Shown here: positions 54,827 to 63,938 of the stretch, one piece after another | How the letters are laid out: each line of letters begins with the position of its first letter | Position numbering within the stretch: the first letter of the stretch is position 1 | From: Shewanella metallivivens | GTDB taxonomy: Bacteria; Pseudomonadota; Gammaproteobacteria; Enterobacterales; Shewanellaceae | Direction: 5' to 3' | Length of the DNA stretch: 64,000 bases | Assembly (NCBI RefSeq): GCF_028750675.1 | Contig: NZ_JAQQPZ010000002.1 | Span: forward strand, 373,800-437,799 | Translations under genes and position numbers: made by a program | Notes under the pieces: generated by a model | Told to the model about the DNA's origin: nothing | What the model saw: only the letters and a program-made list of their open reading frames with translations | Database searches by the model: none

Positions 54827-55638
54827 AACAAGTTTCCATAGAGTGGTACAGCATCGTTATCGACAAACAGTAGCGTTGTGAAAATAAGACTGATAGGGCT
54901 TAAGACATAAGGTCGCGGATTATACAGGGAAGTGCTCGATTGTCGATTTATTATCTATGTTACTTAGGTTTTAGGAGATGAACCAACAACCACATAATGT
55001 GCGGCTGTTGGTTAAGAATGAGTTAGCTAAAAATGCGATTTACTGCGCCAAGGACTTTATCTTTGCTGGCGCGAAGACGAGAATCGTCTGATTGATCTAT
55101 CCAGCGCACGATGCCTTGTTCATCAATTAATATTGTAGTGGGTATCGCCATTGACCTATAACTAACAAACCCACCAGTTATCGATAGACCTAATACGTTA
55201 AATACCTTTTAGAATTAGCCCTGAGTGTTTTGTGGTGTTCAACATTGTATTAATGAGTTGTAGCCACCACTATTCTCCTTTGTGTGAAAAAGATTTTTAA
55301 TTATTGTTTAACTGGCATGTTTGTGAGTGACTTATTTAATAACAGCCAGCAGAAAACCAAACAGCTGTTTGTTTGAATTAATAAAAAATGTTCATTTTTG
55401 AGAAATGATTCACAACAATAAGTAAAACAAGTGCCGTGCTGAGTTATTTTCACGTTAACCAACTGTTTTACGCTTATAATCTCAATATATTACAGCTTAC
55501 TAATTTTACGTTGTGTATTTCATTTATTATGGATGATGACGCCGGTATTTTGTGACCTTGTGTTTTAACATAATGTGTATTTTTTATTGTTAATGTGATG
55601 TTTTCACTGTTTTTAGATTCAATGGAGTACGGCTAACT
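54827..55638. other. Intergenic region containing redoxin remnant and promoter of GGDEF-EAL gene
   Basis: Holds the truncated gene at 55023-55208. The remaining ~430 nt before 55639 is AT-rich with no gene; it should include the promoter of the downstream signalling gene. Confidence 0.5.
55023..55208 (-). pseudogene. 3' remnant of AhpC/TSA-type redoxin gene
   Basis: Reading the minus strand gives VLGLSITGGFVSYRSMAIPT, then TILIDEQGIVRWIDQSDDSR and LRASKDKVLGAVNRIFS before a TAA. The cis-Pro motif IPTT and ILIDEQGIVRW are the C-terminal half of peroxiredoxin/thioredoxin-fold proteins. The N-terminal half with the active Cys is absent: an in-frame stop lies immediately upstream and no matching frame precedes it. 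This is a decayed fragment, not a working enzyme. Confidence 0.75.
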
Positions 55639-58356
55639 ATGGTTTTGAGAGTCAAAACTAATGCGATTACATTGCTTGTTGTGGGAATGCTGCTCCTTTT
55701 TTTGTCGCCGACTTTGATTGCACACAATATTGACGAGAATGATCAATCCTCCATTGTGTTAACCAAACAAGAACAACAATGGTTAGCTGAAAACCCTGTG
55801 GTTAATATTGGTGTTGACGGCTATTTCCCACCTTACAGTTATTTTAATGAAGATGATCAACTTGTAGGGCTAGCGATTGATATTTTATCATTAATCAGTG
55901 TTAAAACAGGCATTGATTTTGTCATTGATGACGAGCATAAATGGCAAAACATTGTTGAAAATTTACAGCAAGGCAATATCGATGCTATTTTAACAATGGT
56001 AAAAACACCTGAGCGTGCACAAGCTTACTTTTTTACTACACCCATCATTTACAAGTCTTTAGTGGTGATCACGCAAGTGCATAATCACCACATTACCGAC
56101 CGAGAAGATATCGCTAATAAAACCGTTGCTTTGGTTAAAGGGTATCAATATTCCGACAGTGTTGGGGAAGAGTTCCCGAATATCATACCTGTTTATGTTG
56201 ATACTATGCGTGAAGCCTTTGAATTAGTTGCTGCGGGGCAAGCCGATGCCACCATTAGCTTTTTAGCCGCCGCCAATTACTTTCAATTAAAGTATGCCTA
56301 TAACGATTTAAAAATTGCTGCATTTTACGAAAAACATAACGCTAATGATGCCATTGCGGTAAGTAAAACTAAGCCGTTATTGGCGAGTATTTTTCAAAAA
56401 GGGATTGATTCACTCACTTCGCAACAAAAAAAAGCCCTGAATGAAGCATGGGGCGCCAATATTAAAGCCCCTAAGGATTATACTGAGCTCATTGAGTTTG
56501 CTTTAATTTCTGGTTTGTTGATGTTGCTTTTAAGCATTTGGGGTTTACAAGCCAAGCGACATAACCGTGATTTGGTTAAAGCTAATCAAAATGCTGAAGC
56601 GGCGAATTTAGCACTAAAAGATCTTAAAGATAATTTGCAGCAATTAGTGGCTGATCGCACCCAACAGCTTACACAAAGTGAAAATCGTTATCGGGGTTTG
56701 GTTGAGTCATTAGAAGATGAATATATTTTCTATCAACACGATACCAAGGGCTTTGTCAGTTATGTCAGCCCATCTTTAACACATATCCTTGGGCATCCAG
56801 TTTCAGGTAAAGGGGGATTTTATCATCAATTTTTAACAGACAGTCCTAAAAATCAGGATGTTGCCAGTTATGTCGAACGTATTTTACAAGGTGAGTCTCT
56901 GGCACCGTTTGAAATTGAGTTAAATGATACAAAAGGCAATGTTCATACCTTCGAAGTTCTTGAGCGCCCCATGTATGATGACAATGGCAAATGCATTGGG
57001 TGCGAAGGGATTGCACATGATGTTACTGCGAGAAAACTGCAACAAGATAAACTGTTTTATTTGTCACACTATGATGATTTGACTGGATTGGTTAATCGTT
57101 ACTATTTTAAAAAGTTACTCGATGATGACATTCAAAATTGTAAAAATAACGGCCAATCTTTGGCATTATTATTTTTAGATTTGACCCGATTTAAAGTGAT
57201 TAATGACAATTTTGGTCATACTGCAGGCGATTATATTTTAAATCAGGCTGCCTCGAGAATTGAACAACACGTAAAGGGTAACTTTGTCGTGTCGCGTTTT
57301 GCGGGTGATAAGTTTTGTATTTCGTTGCCGAATACTCTTGCTGCAGATGCAAATTTAATGGCTATTGAGTTGATTGAAGCATTTCAACCGCATTTTGAGT
57401 TCCTTGAACAAACCATCATTATTGGCTGCCGGGTAGGGATAAGTTTGTTCCCTCAAGATGGTCTTAATGCCGAGACATTGATTAGTCATGCGGATTCTGC
57501 TCTTTATGAAGCGAAAAAGAACCCTAATTGTGTGGCTTTTTGTAATAAAGAAATGGCGTTGTACAATAAAAAACGTCATGTCATCGAGCAAAATTTAAGT
57601 AAAGCATTATTTGTAAATGATGATCTGTTGACACCTCAACTCTTTGTTGTGTATCAGCCTTTAATGCGTTTGCCTGAATGTCAATTAGCCGGCTTTGAAG
57701 CGCTTGTGCGTTGGAAACACCCTGAATTAGGTGTTATTTCACCAGCGGAATTTATCCCTATTGCAGAAGACACAGGGTTAATATTTACGTTAAGTGATTG
57801 GGTCGTCAATAGCGTATGTTTACAGTTAGTGGAATGGCACAAACGAGGATATGATTTTAAAAGAGTGTCGGTGAACATCTCGGCTCTTGAGCTAATGAAC
57901 GTTAAATTTGCGGAAGATTTACTCAGTTTAGTGGTTAAAACTGGGGCAAAACCGAGTTGGTTTAAATTAGAAATTACCGAGACCGCTTTGATGGCTATTC
58001 CAGAGCAAGCCATTGAGATTTTACAAAAGTTAACCAAGGCTGATTTTCAAGTCGCTATTGATGATTTTGGTACAGGGTATTCGTCACTGAGTTACCTTAA
58101 GTCACTACCCGCAAGTACTTTAAAAATTGACCAATCATTTATTCGTAATTTAATTGAATCCAGTGAAGATCAAGCTGTGATAAATGCAGTGATCAGCATG
58201 GCACATTCGTTAGGGAAGCAAGTCACCGCAGAAGGCGTTGAGCAGCAAGAGCAACTTGATTACCTCGTTGCACATGGCTGTGATGTCGCCCAAGGATATT
58301 TCTTTTCACGGCCGATAAATGCCCATGAAGTGAGCCGATTATATTTTGAAGTTTGA
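55639..58356 (+). CDS. SBP3-PAS-GGDEF(degenerate)-EAL signalling protein
   Basis: A 905-residue inner-membrane protein. N-terminal signal/anchor (TLLVVGMLLLFLSPTLIAH), periplasmic solute-binding domain of SBP_bac_3 type (~45-275; VNIGVDGYFPPYSYFNEDDQ), membrane span (~290-305; LISGLLMLLLSIWGL), coiled coil, PAS (~345-460), GGDEF-like (~470-640) and EAL (~655-895). The GGDEF site reads FAGDKF, so cyclase activity is probably lost. The EAL domain looks active: FEALVRW, VNISALELMN, LEITETAL, DDFGTGYSSL, LKIDQSFI, AEGVEQ. It is likely a c-di-GMP phosphodiesterase responding to a periplasmic ligand such as an amino acid. Confidence 0.93.
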   Translation: MVLRVKTNAITLLVVGMLLLFLSPTLIAHNIDENDQSSIVLTKQEQQWLAENPVVNIGVDGYFPPYSYFNEDDQLVGLAIDILSLISVKTGIDFVIDDEHKWQNIVENLQQGNIDAILTMVKTPERAQAYFFTTPIIYKSLVVITQVHNHHITDREDIANKTVALVKGYQYSDSVGEEFPNIIPVYVDTMREAFELVAAGQADATISFLAAANYFQLKYAYNDLKIAAFYEKHNANDAIAVSKTKPLLASIFQKGIDSLTSQQKKALNEAWGANIKAPKDYTELIEFALISGLLMLLLSIWGLQAKRHNRDLVKANQNAEAANLALKDLKDNLQQLVADRTQQLTQSENRYRGLVESLEDEYIFYQHDTKGFVSYVSPSLTHILGHPVSGKGGFYHQFLTDSPKNQDVASYVERILQGESLAPFEIELNDTKGNVHTFEVLERPMYDDNGKCIGCEGIAHDVTARKLQQDKLFYLSHYDDLTGLVNRYYFKKLLDDDIQNCKNNGQSLALLFLDLTRFKVINDNFGHTAGDYILNQAASRIEQHVKGNFVVSRFAGDKFCISLPNTLAADANLMAIELIEAFQPHFEFLEQTIIIGCRVGISLFPQDGLNAETLISHADSALYEAKKNPNCVAFCNKEMALYNKKRHVIEQNLSKALFVNDDLLTPQLFVVYQPLMRLPECQLAGFEALVRWKHPELGVISPAEFIPIAEDTGLIFTLSDWVVNSVCLQLVEWHKRGYDFKRVSVNISALELMNVKFAEDLLSLVVKTGAKPSWFKLEITETALMAIPEQAIEILQKLTKADFQVAIDDFGTGYSSLSYLKSLPASTLKIDQSFIRNLIESSEDQAVINAVISMAHSLGKQVTAEGVEQQEQLDYLVAHGCDVAQGYFFSRPINAHEVSRLYFEV

Positions 58357-58496
58357 ACGCATTTAAATGACATTCAATGTTGTTCGTAAACGTTAAATAC
58401 TTGGCGGTGATTTGATTAATTAGCGGCGCAGTATGCTTTGTTGCTATTATAGTGTTATGTGCCACGTTGGCAGCGAAGACAACATCGGAAATACCC

Positions 58497-59000
58497 ATGG
58501 TAGAAGAGCAACAAAACAATCCATTACATGGACTTAAGCTTGAAACATTAATAACAGAACTGGTTGAATGTTATGATTGGAAAATTTTATACGCCGCATT
58601 GAAACTCGAATGTTTTAACCTAAATCCTTCGATTGAAGGTTGCCTTAAGTTTTTGAAAAAAACCGAATGGGCCCGTGAAAAAGTCGAAAATTTTTATTTA
58701 TATCGATATAAGCGCATGCCTAAAGCAGTAGGCGATCAGTTTGATCTCAAGCCACGTGAACGGGGTTTTGCTGCAGGTATAGTGCCGCGTAAGCCAATGG
58801 AGCTTACTTTTGAGTCTATCGCGAGAATGCACGCCCAAGCGGCCGAAAATTTTGAAGCAAATCGTAACGCTAAAGGCCCTAAAAGTTCAGCTAAAGCCCA
58901 TGGTAGTCGTAATAGTAGCGGTTATGAAAAGCGCGTTACGTCTGGTAAATCATCTAACAGAGCTCCCTCAGCCGATCCAAGTAACCCTTGGGGTAAATAA
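58497..59000 (+). CDS. VF530-family (DUF2132) DNA-binding protein with basic tail
   Basis: A 167-residue protein whose first ~75 residues are a VF530 domain: NPLHGLKLETLITELVECYDW, then SIEGCLKFLKKTEWAREKVENFYLYRYKR (quoted in part). The VF530 fold binds DNA. The C-terminal ~90 residues are low-complexity, rich in Lys, Ser, Asn, Ala and Gly, with a PSADPSNPWGK end. The start MVEEQQN was chosen over an ATG 15 codons upstream: GGAAA lies 7 nt before it. A strong terminator follows. It is 140 nt downstream of the GGDEF-EAL gene, and a functional link is not evident. Confidence 0.82.
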   Translation: MVEEQQNNPLHGLKLETLITELVECYDWKILYAALKLECFNLNPSIEGCLKFLKKTEWAREKVENFYLYRYKRMPKAVGDQFDLKPRERGFAAGIVPRKPMELTFESIARMHAQAAENFEANRNAKGPKSSAKAHGSRNSSGYEKRVTSGKSSNRAPSADPSNPWGK

Positions 59001-59013
59001 TCTCATTGATACT

Positions 59014-59044
59014 AAAAAGCCCTGAATCATCAGGGCTTTTTTTG
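59014..59044 (+). terminator. Terminator after VF530 gene
   Basis: AAGCCCTGA (59017-59025), loop ATCA, TCAGGGCTT (59030-59038) followed by TTTTT. A-rich upstream tract makes it usable for the convergent permease gene too. Confidence 0.93.
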
Positions 59045-59067
59045 TACTCGTTTTATTTATTTAGAGC

Positions 59068-60468
59068 TTAATTGGCAATCGAAAGATCAGATTCTGCGGC
59101 AGCTAACATCGCGAACTCTTCATCAGCATTTTTAGCGACGAGTCGCTTTGAACTGTAGCCAAAGTAATAAGTCGCACCAATCACAAACAACCCCATGGTG
59201 AACAAGAATGCACGTGGATCAAATGCATACACACCGGTTAGTGCAATTAATGACAATACTAAGGCAATGCTAGAGGTGATTACACCTCCGGGTGTTTTGT
59301 ATGGGCGAGCTAATTCTGGTTGTTTTATACGAAGTAAAATATGGCTAAGCGCCATTAATGCGTACGATACTGTTGCACCAACAACGGCCATTGCTAGCAT
59401 CAAGTCGCCTTCACCGCTCAGTGATGCAATAAAGCCAAATATTGCAGGAACAATTAACGCGCGAGCAGGGACTTTACGTGAAGTGGTAATCGATAACGCA
59501 CGTGGTAAATAACCGGCGCGAGATAACGCAAAGACTAGGCGACTATACCCATAAATAATCGAGAAAAATGAAGCAACTAAGCCTGCTAAACCGAGAATGT
59601 TGACTATGGTGGCTAAGCTGTCATTGCCAGTCACTTTTAATGCATCAACTAAAGGTACAGCGCTCGCACCCATTGTTGCAGCACCGCCAACGCCTGGTAC
59701 TAATACCACCACGAGCAAGGCTGTAAATAATAAAAATATCATTGCACCAATAATCCCTTTGGGGACATCCTTTGCTGGGTTTTTAGCTTCTTCGGCGGCT
59801 AATGGTACACCTTCAACAGCCAAAAACAGCCACATCGCAAAGGGTAATGCTGCCCATACACCGTACCAACCTAATGGCAAAAATTCACTGGCTCCGGCTG
59901 CATCAGTAACGGCAACATCGTACAAGTTACTGGCATCAAAATTAGCCACTAACACCACTGCTGTAGCAATAATGGCCAGTACCGCTAAACCACTGATTAC
60001 CATCATTACTTTTAATGCCTCGCCAACACCGGCTAAGTGGATGCCAACAAACACTAAATAAAACACCGCATAAACCCAAGGGCCATTAAAGCCAAGCAGT
60101 TCTTGTACCGCAGAACCAATAAAAATAACAATGGCAGCAGGTGCTAGGGCGTATTCAATTAATACTGCTAACCCCGTCAAATAGCCACCAGCAGGTCCCA
60201 TGGCTTGACGTGCAAAGCTGTATCCGCCACCCGCAGCGGGGATTGCCGCTGACATTTCTGCCAATGAAAGGACTAACGTTAAATACATCACTGCCATTAA
60301 GATAGCGGCAATGGCAAAGCCACCCCAACCAGCTTCGGCGATACCGAAATTCCAACCTGCGAAATCGCCTGAAATAACATACGACACGCCTAAGCCTGCT
60401 AGTAAAATCCAGCCTGCGGTGCCGCCCTTTAATTGCCGTTTGGCAAGATACTCTTGGTTATCTGACAT
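59068..60468 (-). CDS. eat: Ethanolamine permease (APC superfamily)
   Basis: A 466-residue amino acid/polyamine/organocation transporter with about twelve spans. It begins with a short hydrophilic N-terminus (LKGGTAGWILLAGLGVSYVISGDFAGWNFG), and helix 1/2 has AIPAAGGGYSFARQAMGP. These segments, and the position after eutBC, match Eat-type ethanolamine permeases. Its translation start has AGGAG seven nt upstream. It is the last gene of the eutBC operon, 22 nt after eutC. Confidence 0.9.
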   Translation of the reverse strand: MSDNQEYLAKRQLKGGTAGWILLAGLGVSYVISGDFAGWNFGIAEAGWGGFAIAAILMAVMYLTLVLSLAEMSAAIPAAGGGYSFARQAMGPAGGYLTGLAVLIEYALAPAAIVIFIGSAVQELLGFNGPWVYAVFYLVFVGIHLAGVGEALKVMMVISGLAVLAIIATAVVLVANFDASNLYDVAVTDAAGASEFLPLGWYGVWAALPFAMWLFLAVEGVPLAAEEAKNPAKDVPKGIIGAMIFLLFTALLVVVLVPGVGGAATMGASAVPLVDALKVTGNDSLATIVNILGLAGLVASFFSIIYGYSRLVFALSRAGYLPRALSITTSRKVPARALIVPAIFGFIASLSGEGDLMLAMAVVGATVSYALMALSHILLRIKQPELARPYKTPGGVITSSIALVLSLIALTGVYAFDPRAFLFTMGLFVIGATYYFGYSSKRLVAKNADEEFAMLAAAESDLSIAN

Positions 60469-60490
60469 GATGTTTCTCCTGGTTTATTAT

Positions 60491-61381
60491 TTATAATTCT
60501 GCGATTAAAAAATTAGTTGTTTGTTGTTGATTTTCGATCACATCATCTTGAGTGCGATCTTTTAGGTCTACTCCTGTAAGTTGACGTTTTCTGGCTTCAT
60601 TTATTAAGTATTCAGCCTTTTTTGCGGCTTCATTGAAGCTGAGACCCGCGGGACGAATATTAGAAATACAATTACGATAAGCGTCTGTTAGCCCTGTTTT
60701 TGGGGACCAGGTCATATATAAGCCAAGGCTATCTGGGGAACTTAAGCCGGGGCGCTCGCCAATAAGCACTATGACTATTTGGGCGTTAAATATTTCACCA
60801 ATATCGTCACCAATGGCCACACGACCTTGTTCAACGACTGTAATAGGGGCGAGGGTAAGTGGTTTTTGCTGTTGGTTCAGTCGTGTTAACAATGCATTAA
60901 TAAAGGGTTTAGCATGGCTTTGAACCGCTAATGACGATAAGCCATCTACGACTACAATGGCCAAATCGAATCGTGGTGTTGGTGCTTCGCCCTGATTGAG
61001 ATGTTTAACTAATGAGTGACGACTTGCATCTGCCAGTTTTCGGCCTAAGTCTGGACGTTGTAAATAGGTCACTCGATCATGTGCTTGACTTGCTACAACT
61101 AATACAGGAGTCGCATTCGCTAATAACGGAATGGCGTTAAGCTGGGCTGTTAACGCACTTACCTCTAATGGTAAGTTAACGGCATCACGAGCCTGCGCAT
61201 GTGACAATTGAAAGGCTAATAATTCAGCTGTTGGTAAGCTGATTCCCGCGCGGCCAAGCCCTATTCGAGCATCGGTAAATTGGCGTAAATCTCGCCATGG
61301 GTTAGCAATGACGGCCCCATTTTGTAATTTTTTTGGGTTTGTGGATGTGTAAACCGTTTGCTGATCTGAAGGAGGTTTCAT
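60491..61381 (-). CDS. eutC: Ethanolamine ammonia-lyase small subunit EutC
   Basis: The B12-binding small subunit of ethanolamine ammonia-lyase, which splits ethanolamine into acetaldehyde and ammonia with EutB. The 296-residue protein begins with a ~35-residue leader, then WRDLRQFTDARIGLGRAGISLPT, LLAFQLSHAQARDAV and IVVVDGLSSLAVQSHAKPF; C-terminal RPGLSSPDSLGLYMTWSPK and SNIRPAGLSF are standard. The ATG overlaps the eutB stop (TAATG) and AAGGAGG sits just before it. Confidence 0.96.
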   Translation of the reverse strand: MKPPSDQQTVYTSTNPKKLQNGAVIANPWRDLRQFTDARIGLGRAGISLPTAELLAFQLSHAQARDAVNLPLEVSALTAQLNAIPLLANATPVLVVASQAHDRVTYLQRPDLGRKLADASRHSLVKHLNQGEAPTPRFDLAIVVVDGLSSLAVQSHAKPFINALLTRLNQQQKPLTLAPITVVEQGRVAIGDDIGEIFNAQIVIVLIGERPGLSSPDSLGLYMTWSPKTGLTDAYRNCISNIRPAGLSFNEAAKKAEYLINEARKRQLTGVDLKDRTQDDVIENQQQTTNFLIAEL

Positions 61382-62775
61382 TAGCAGCCTCCTTGTAACG
61401 CACGCAATGGTTTAGCAAACGCGCTGGGTAAATCTGTAGATAAAATGGTGTTTTGCATGATGTTCATGTGCATTAACCACTGTTCAAATTCAGGTGATGG
61501 GCGAGAACCTAATACACGGCGTACATACAGGGCATCGTGAAATGAGGTAGTTTGATAATTAAGCATTATGTCGTCTGAGCCTGGAATACCCATCACAAAT
61601 GAACACCCCGCGACACCTAATAAGGTTAGGAGATTATCCATGTCATTTTGGTCTGCTTCAGCATGGTTGGTGTAACACACATCGCAACCCATAGGTAAAC
61701 CGAGTAATTTGCCGCAAAAGTGGTCTTCTAATCCTGCGCGGGTGATTTCTTTTCCATCGAATAGGTATTCAGGGCCGATAAATCCCACCACGGTATTAAC
61801 TAACAATGGTTTAAATTTGCGTGCAACAGCATAAGCTCGCGCTTCACAGGTTTGTTGATCTAGCCCATGGTGTGCATTGGCTGACAATGAACTCCCTTGG
61901 CCGGTTTCAAAATACATGACGTTTTGGCCAACAGAGCCACGATTAAGGCTCAGTGCAGCTTGTTGAGCTTCAGCTAAGGTATTTAAGTTAAAACCAAAAC
62001 TACTATTAGTAGCCTCTGTACCGCCGATGGATTGAAACACTAAGTCAACCGGTGCGCCGGCTTCAATGCATTCAATGGTATTGGTGACATGGGTGAGTAC
62101 ACAACTTTGAGTCGGAATTTGATATTTTTGGATAACCTCGTCCATTAATGTCATTAATTTAATCGCTTGCGCCACGTTATCTGTGGCGGGATTAATACCA
62201 ATAACGGCATCGCCATTGCCATAGAGCAAACCGTCTAACATTGACGCTGCAATACCGTTAACATCATCGGTTGGGTGATTGGGTTGTAAACGGGTAGAGA
62301 GGTGACCCGGTAGGCCGATAGTGTTTCGAAATGCGCTTGTGACATGACATTTTTTAGCAACGAGAATCAAGTCTTGATTGCGCATTATTTTGCTCACAGC
62401 AGCAGCCATCTCTGGGGTAATGCCCATTTTTACTGTCGCCAAGATTTCTGGGGTAACGTAATCACTTAACAGCCAATTGCGAAAGTCGCCAACGGTTAGG
62501 TGACTAATATGACTGAAGGCCTTGCTGTCATGATCATCTAGGATCAGCCGGGTAACTTCATCTTGTTCGTAAGGAATTAATGCCTCATTCAAAAAGGTTT
62601 TTAACGGTAAGTCTGCCAATGTCATTTGTGCTACCGCCCGTTCTTTTGCAGAGTGTGCAATAACGCCCGCTAAACGATCGCCAGAACGATGAGGTGTGGC
62701 TTTTGCCATAAGCTCAGCTAAGTTGGCAAATTGATAAGTTTGGCTACCTAATGTGTAGCGATAAGAATGACCCAT
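61381..62775 (-). CDS. eutB: Ethanolamine ammonia-lyase large subunit EutB
   Basis: The 464-residue catalytic subunit with the adenosylcobalamin-facing TIM barrel. The start was set at MGHSYRYTLG because GAGG lies 7 nt upstream; an earlier TTG in frame is less likely. Seen are FLNEALIPYEQDEVTRLILD, GLPGHLSTRLQPNHPTDDVN, GDAVIGINPATD, YFETGQGSSLSANAHHGLD and GCDVCYTNHAEADQNDM, all typical of EutB. Together with EutC and the permease it forms a minimal ethanolamine utilisation operon. No shell, EutA reactivase or aldehyde dehydrogenase genes are adjacent. Confidence 0.96.
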   Translation of the reverse strand: MGHSYRYTLGSQTYQFANLAELMAKATPHRSGDRLAGVIAHSAKERAVAQMTLADLPLKTFLNEALIPYEQDEVTRLILDDHDSKAFSHISHLTVGDFRNWLLSDYVTPEILATVKMGITPEMAAAVSKIMRNQDLILVAKKCHVTSAFRNTIGLPGHLSTRLQPNHPTDDVNGIAASMLDGLLYGNGDAVIGINPATDNVAQAIKLMTLMDEVIQKYQIPTQSCVLTHVTNTIECIEAGAPVDLVFQSIGGTEATNSSFGFNLNTLAEAQQAALSLNRGSVGQNVMYFETGQGSSLSANAHHGLDQQTCEARAYAVARKFKPLLVNTVVGFIGPEYLFDGKEITRAGLEDHFCGKLLGLPMGCDVCYTNHAEADQNDMDNLLTLLGVAGCSFVMGIPGSDDIMLNYQTTSFHDALYVRRVLGSRPSPEFEQWLMHMNIMQNTILSTDLPSAFAKPLRALQGGC

Positions 62776-62987
62776 TCGTAACCTCAATACTTTATGTTGT
62801 GGTATAGCTTTTGCTCTGATGTTGATTAACCCAATGACTTTGATGTTTTAGCGCAGCTTAAAGCGTACCAACTGACTATCAAATTTTGGCAAAAGTCGAT
62901 TTAATGTTTATTTTCAGCTAGATAAAGTTAGGTTTTTGTCAAATATTGTTAAATGGTATGCGTAAGATGTGAGTTAAGGAGGCCCCA
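62776..62987. promoter_or_regulatory. Divergent promoter region of eut operon and EutR-like regulator
   Basis: About 210 nt between eutB and the AraC-type gene. It must hold both promoters and, probably, the EutR operator. GTTAAGGAGG (62972-62981) is the Shine-Dalgarno of the regulator. No specific operator can be assigned. Confidence 0.5.
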
Positions 62988-63938
62988 ATGCAGTTCGACA
63001 ACGTGCATGACGCACCACAAAAGCACATAGTGCAAACGACTGACGTTGATGAGCAGGCACATAATTTAACCTTGTGGCAGCAAATTTATGATCAAACCAG
63101 TAATGGTCAGTTTTATGGTTGTATAGAAGGGATTGATTATCCAGATTCACACGTATTTAAAGAATTTACACAGCGGGCACTCAGGCAGCAGTGTAATATT
63201 GCCCCTGAATCGTTATGGCTTGGCATTCCAGCACTATCTACCGACAGTAAAATAAATGGCTTACAAGTAGAGTCACATCATTTTATGTGCCGTAGTAGTG
63301 ATTGTGAGTTTGAATTGATCACCCCAGATGATTTCGATATTTATGGTGTGGTGATAAATCGAGACACATTGTTAACAATGGCTGATATTCAAGGGTTAAC
63401 GCTTAAAGATGTCTCGAATCAATGCTGTGCTCGCTTAGCGACAAATCCTACAATACTTGCGCAAACACGCACCACGATTGAGCAGCTTATCAGCCATAAT
63501 CATTTGGGCTTACACACGCAATTACAACAAGATATACTCAACACTCTGGTATTAACATTACTAACTGATAACCATGTAAACCAACAGATTGCGCCAAGTT
63601 ATCATCATAGGTTAACGGTTGTTGAACAGGCAAAAGACTACATTCAGCAGCATCCTCACCAGGCGATAACCATCACCCAATTGTGTCAGCATACCCATGT
63701 GAGTCGCCGCACTTTACAATACAGTTTTGAGTCTATTTTAGGGATTAATCCATTACGATTTTTACGCTTAACCCGCCTCAATAATGTTAGGCGAGAGCTA
63801 AAAAAACCGCAGCAAGATAAGCCTATTGCAGTGATTGCAGCCAATTGGGGCTTCTGGCATCCAGGACAATTTACCAAAGACTACACAAAATTATTTGCTG
63901 AGAATCCATCTCAAACTCGAAATCGTTTTCAATATTGA
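62988..63938 (+). CDS. eutR: AraC-family regulator of ethanolamine genes (EutR-like)
   Basis: A 316-residue regulator. The N-terminal ~210 residues form the sensing domain with HFMCRSSDCEFELITPDDFDIYGVVI. The C-terminal two-helix-turn-helix AraC domain (~225-316) includes QAITITQLCQHTHVSRRTLQYSF, LGINPLRFLRLTRLNNVRREL and WGFWHPGQFTKDYTKLFAENPS, the second HTH. EutR activates eut genes when ethanolamine and B12 are present. It is transcribed divergently from eutBC-eat, which supports the assignment. GGAGG precedes the ATG. Confidence 0.9.
   Translation: MQFDNVHDAPQKHIVQTTDVDEQAHNLTLWQQIYDQTSNGQFYGCIEGIDYPDSHVFKEFTQRALRQQCNIAPESLWLGIPALSTDSKINGLQVESHHFMCRSSDCEFELITPDDFDIYGVVINRDTLLTMADIQGLTLKDVSNQCCARLATNPTILAQTRTTIEQLISHNHLGLHTQLQQDILNTLVLTLLTDNHVNQQIAPSYHHRLTVVEQAKDYIQQHPHQAITITQLCQHTHVSRRTLQYSFESILGINPLRFLRLTRLNNVRRELKKPQQDKPIAVIAANWGFWHPGQFTKDYTKLFAENPSQTRNRFQY

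Noticed and set aside
59068..62775. Ethanolamine microcompartment locus
   Set aside because: No shell proteins or aldehyde dehydrogenase are encoded next to eutBC in this window.
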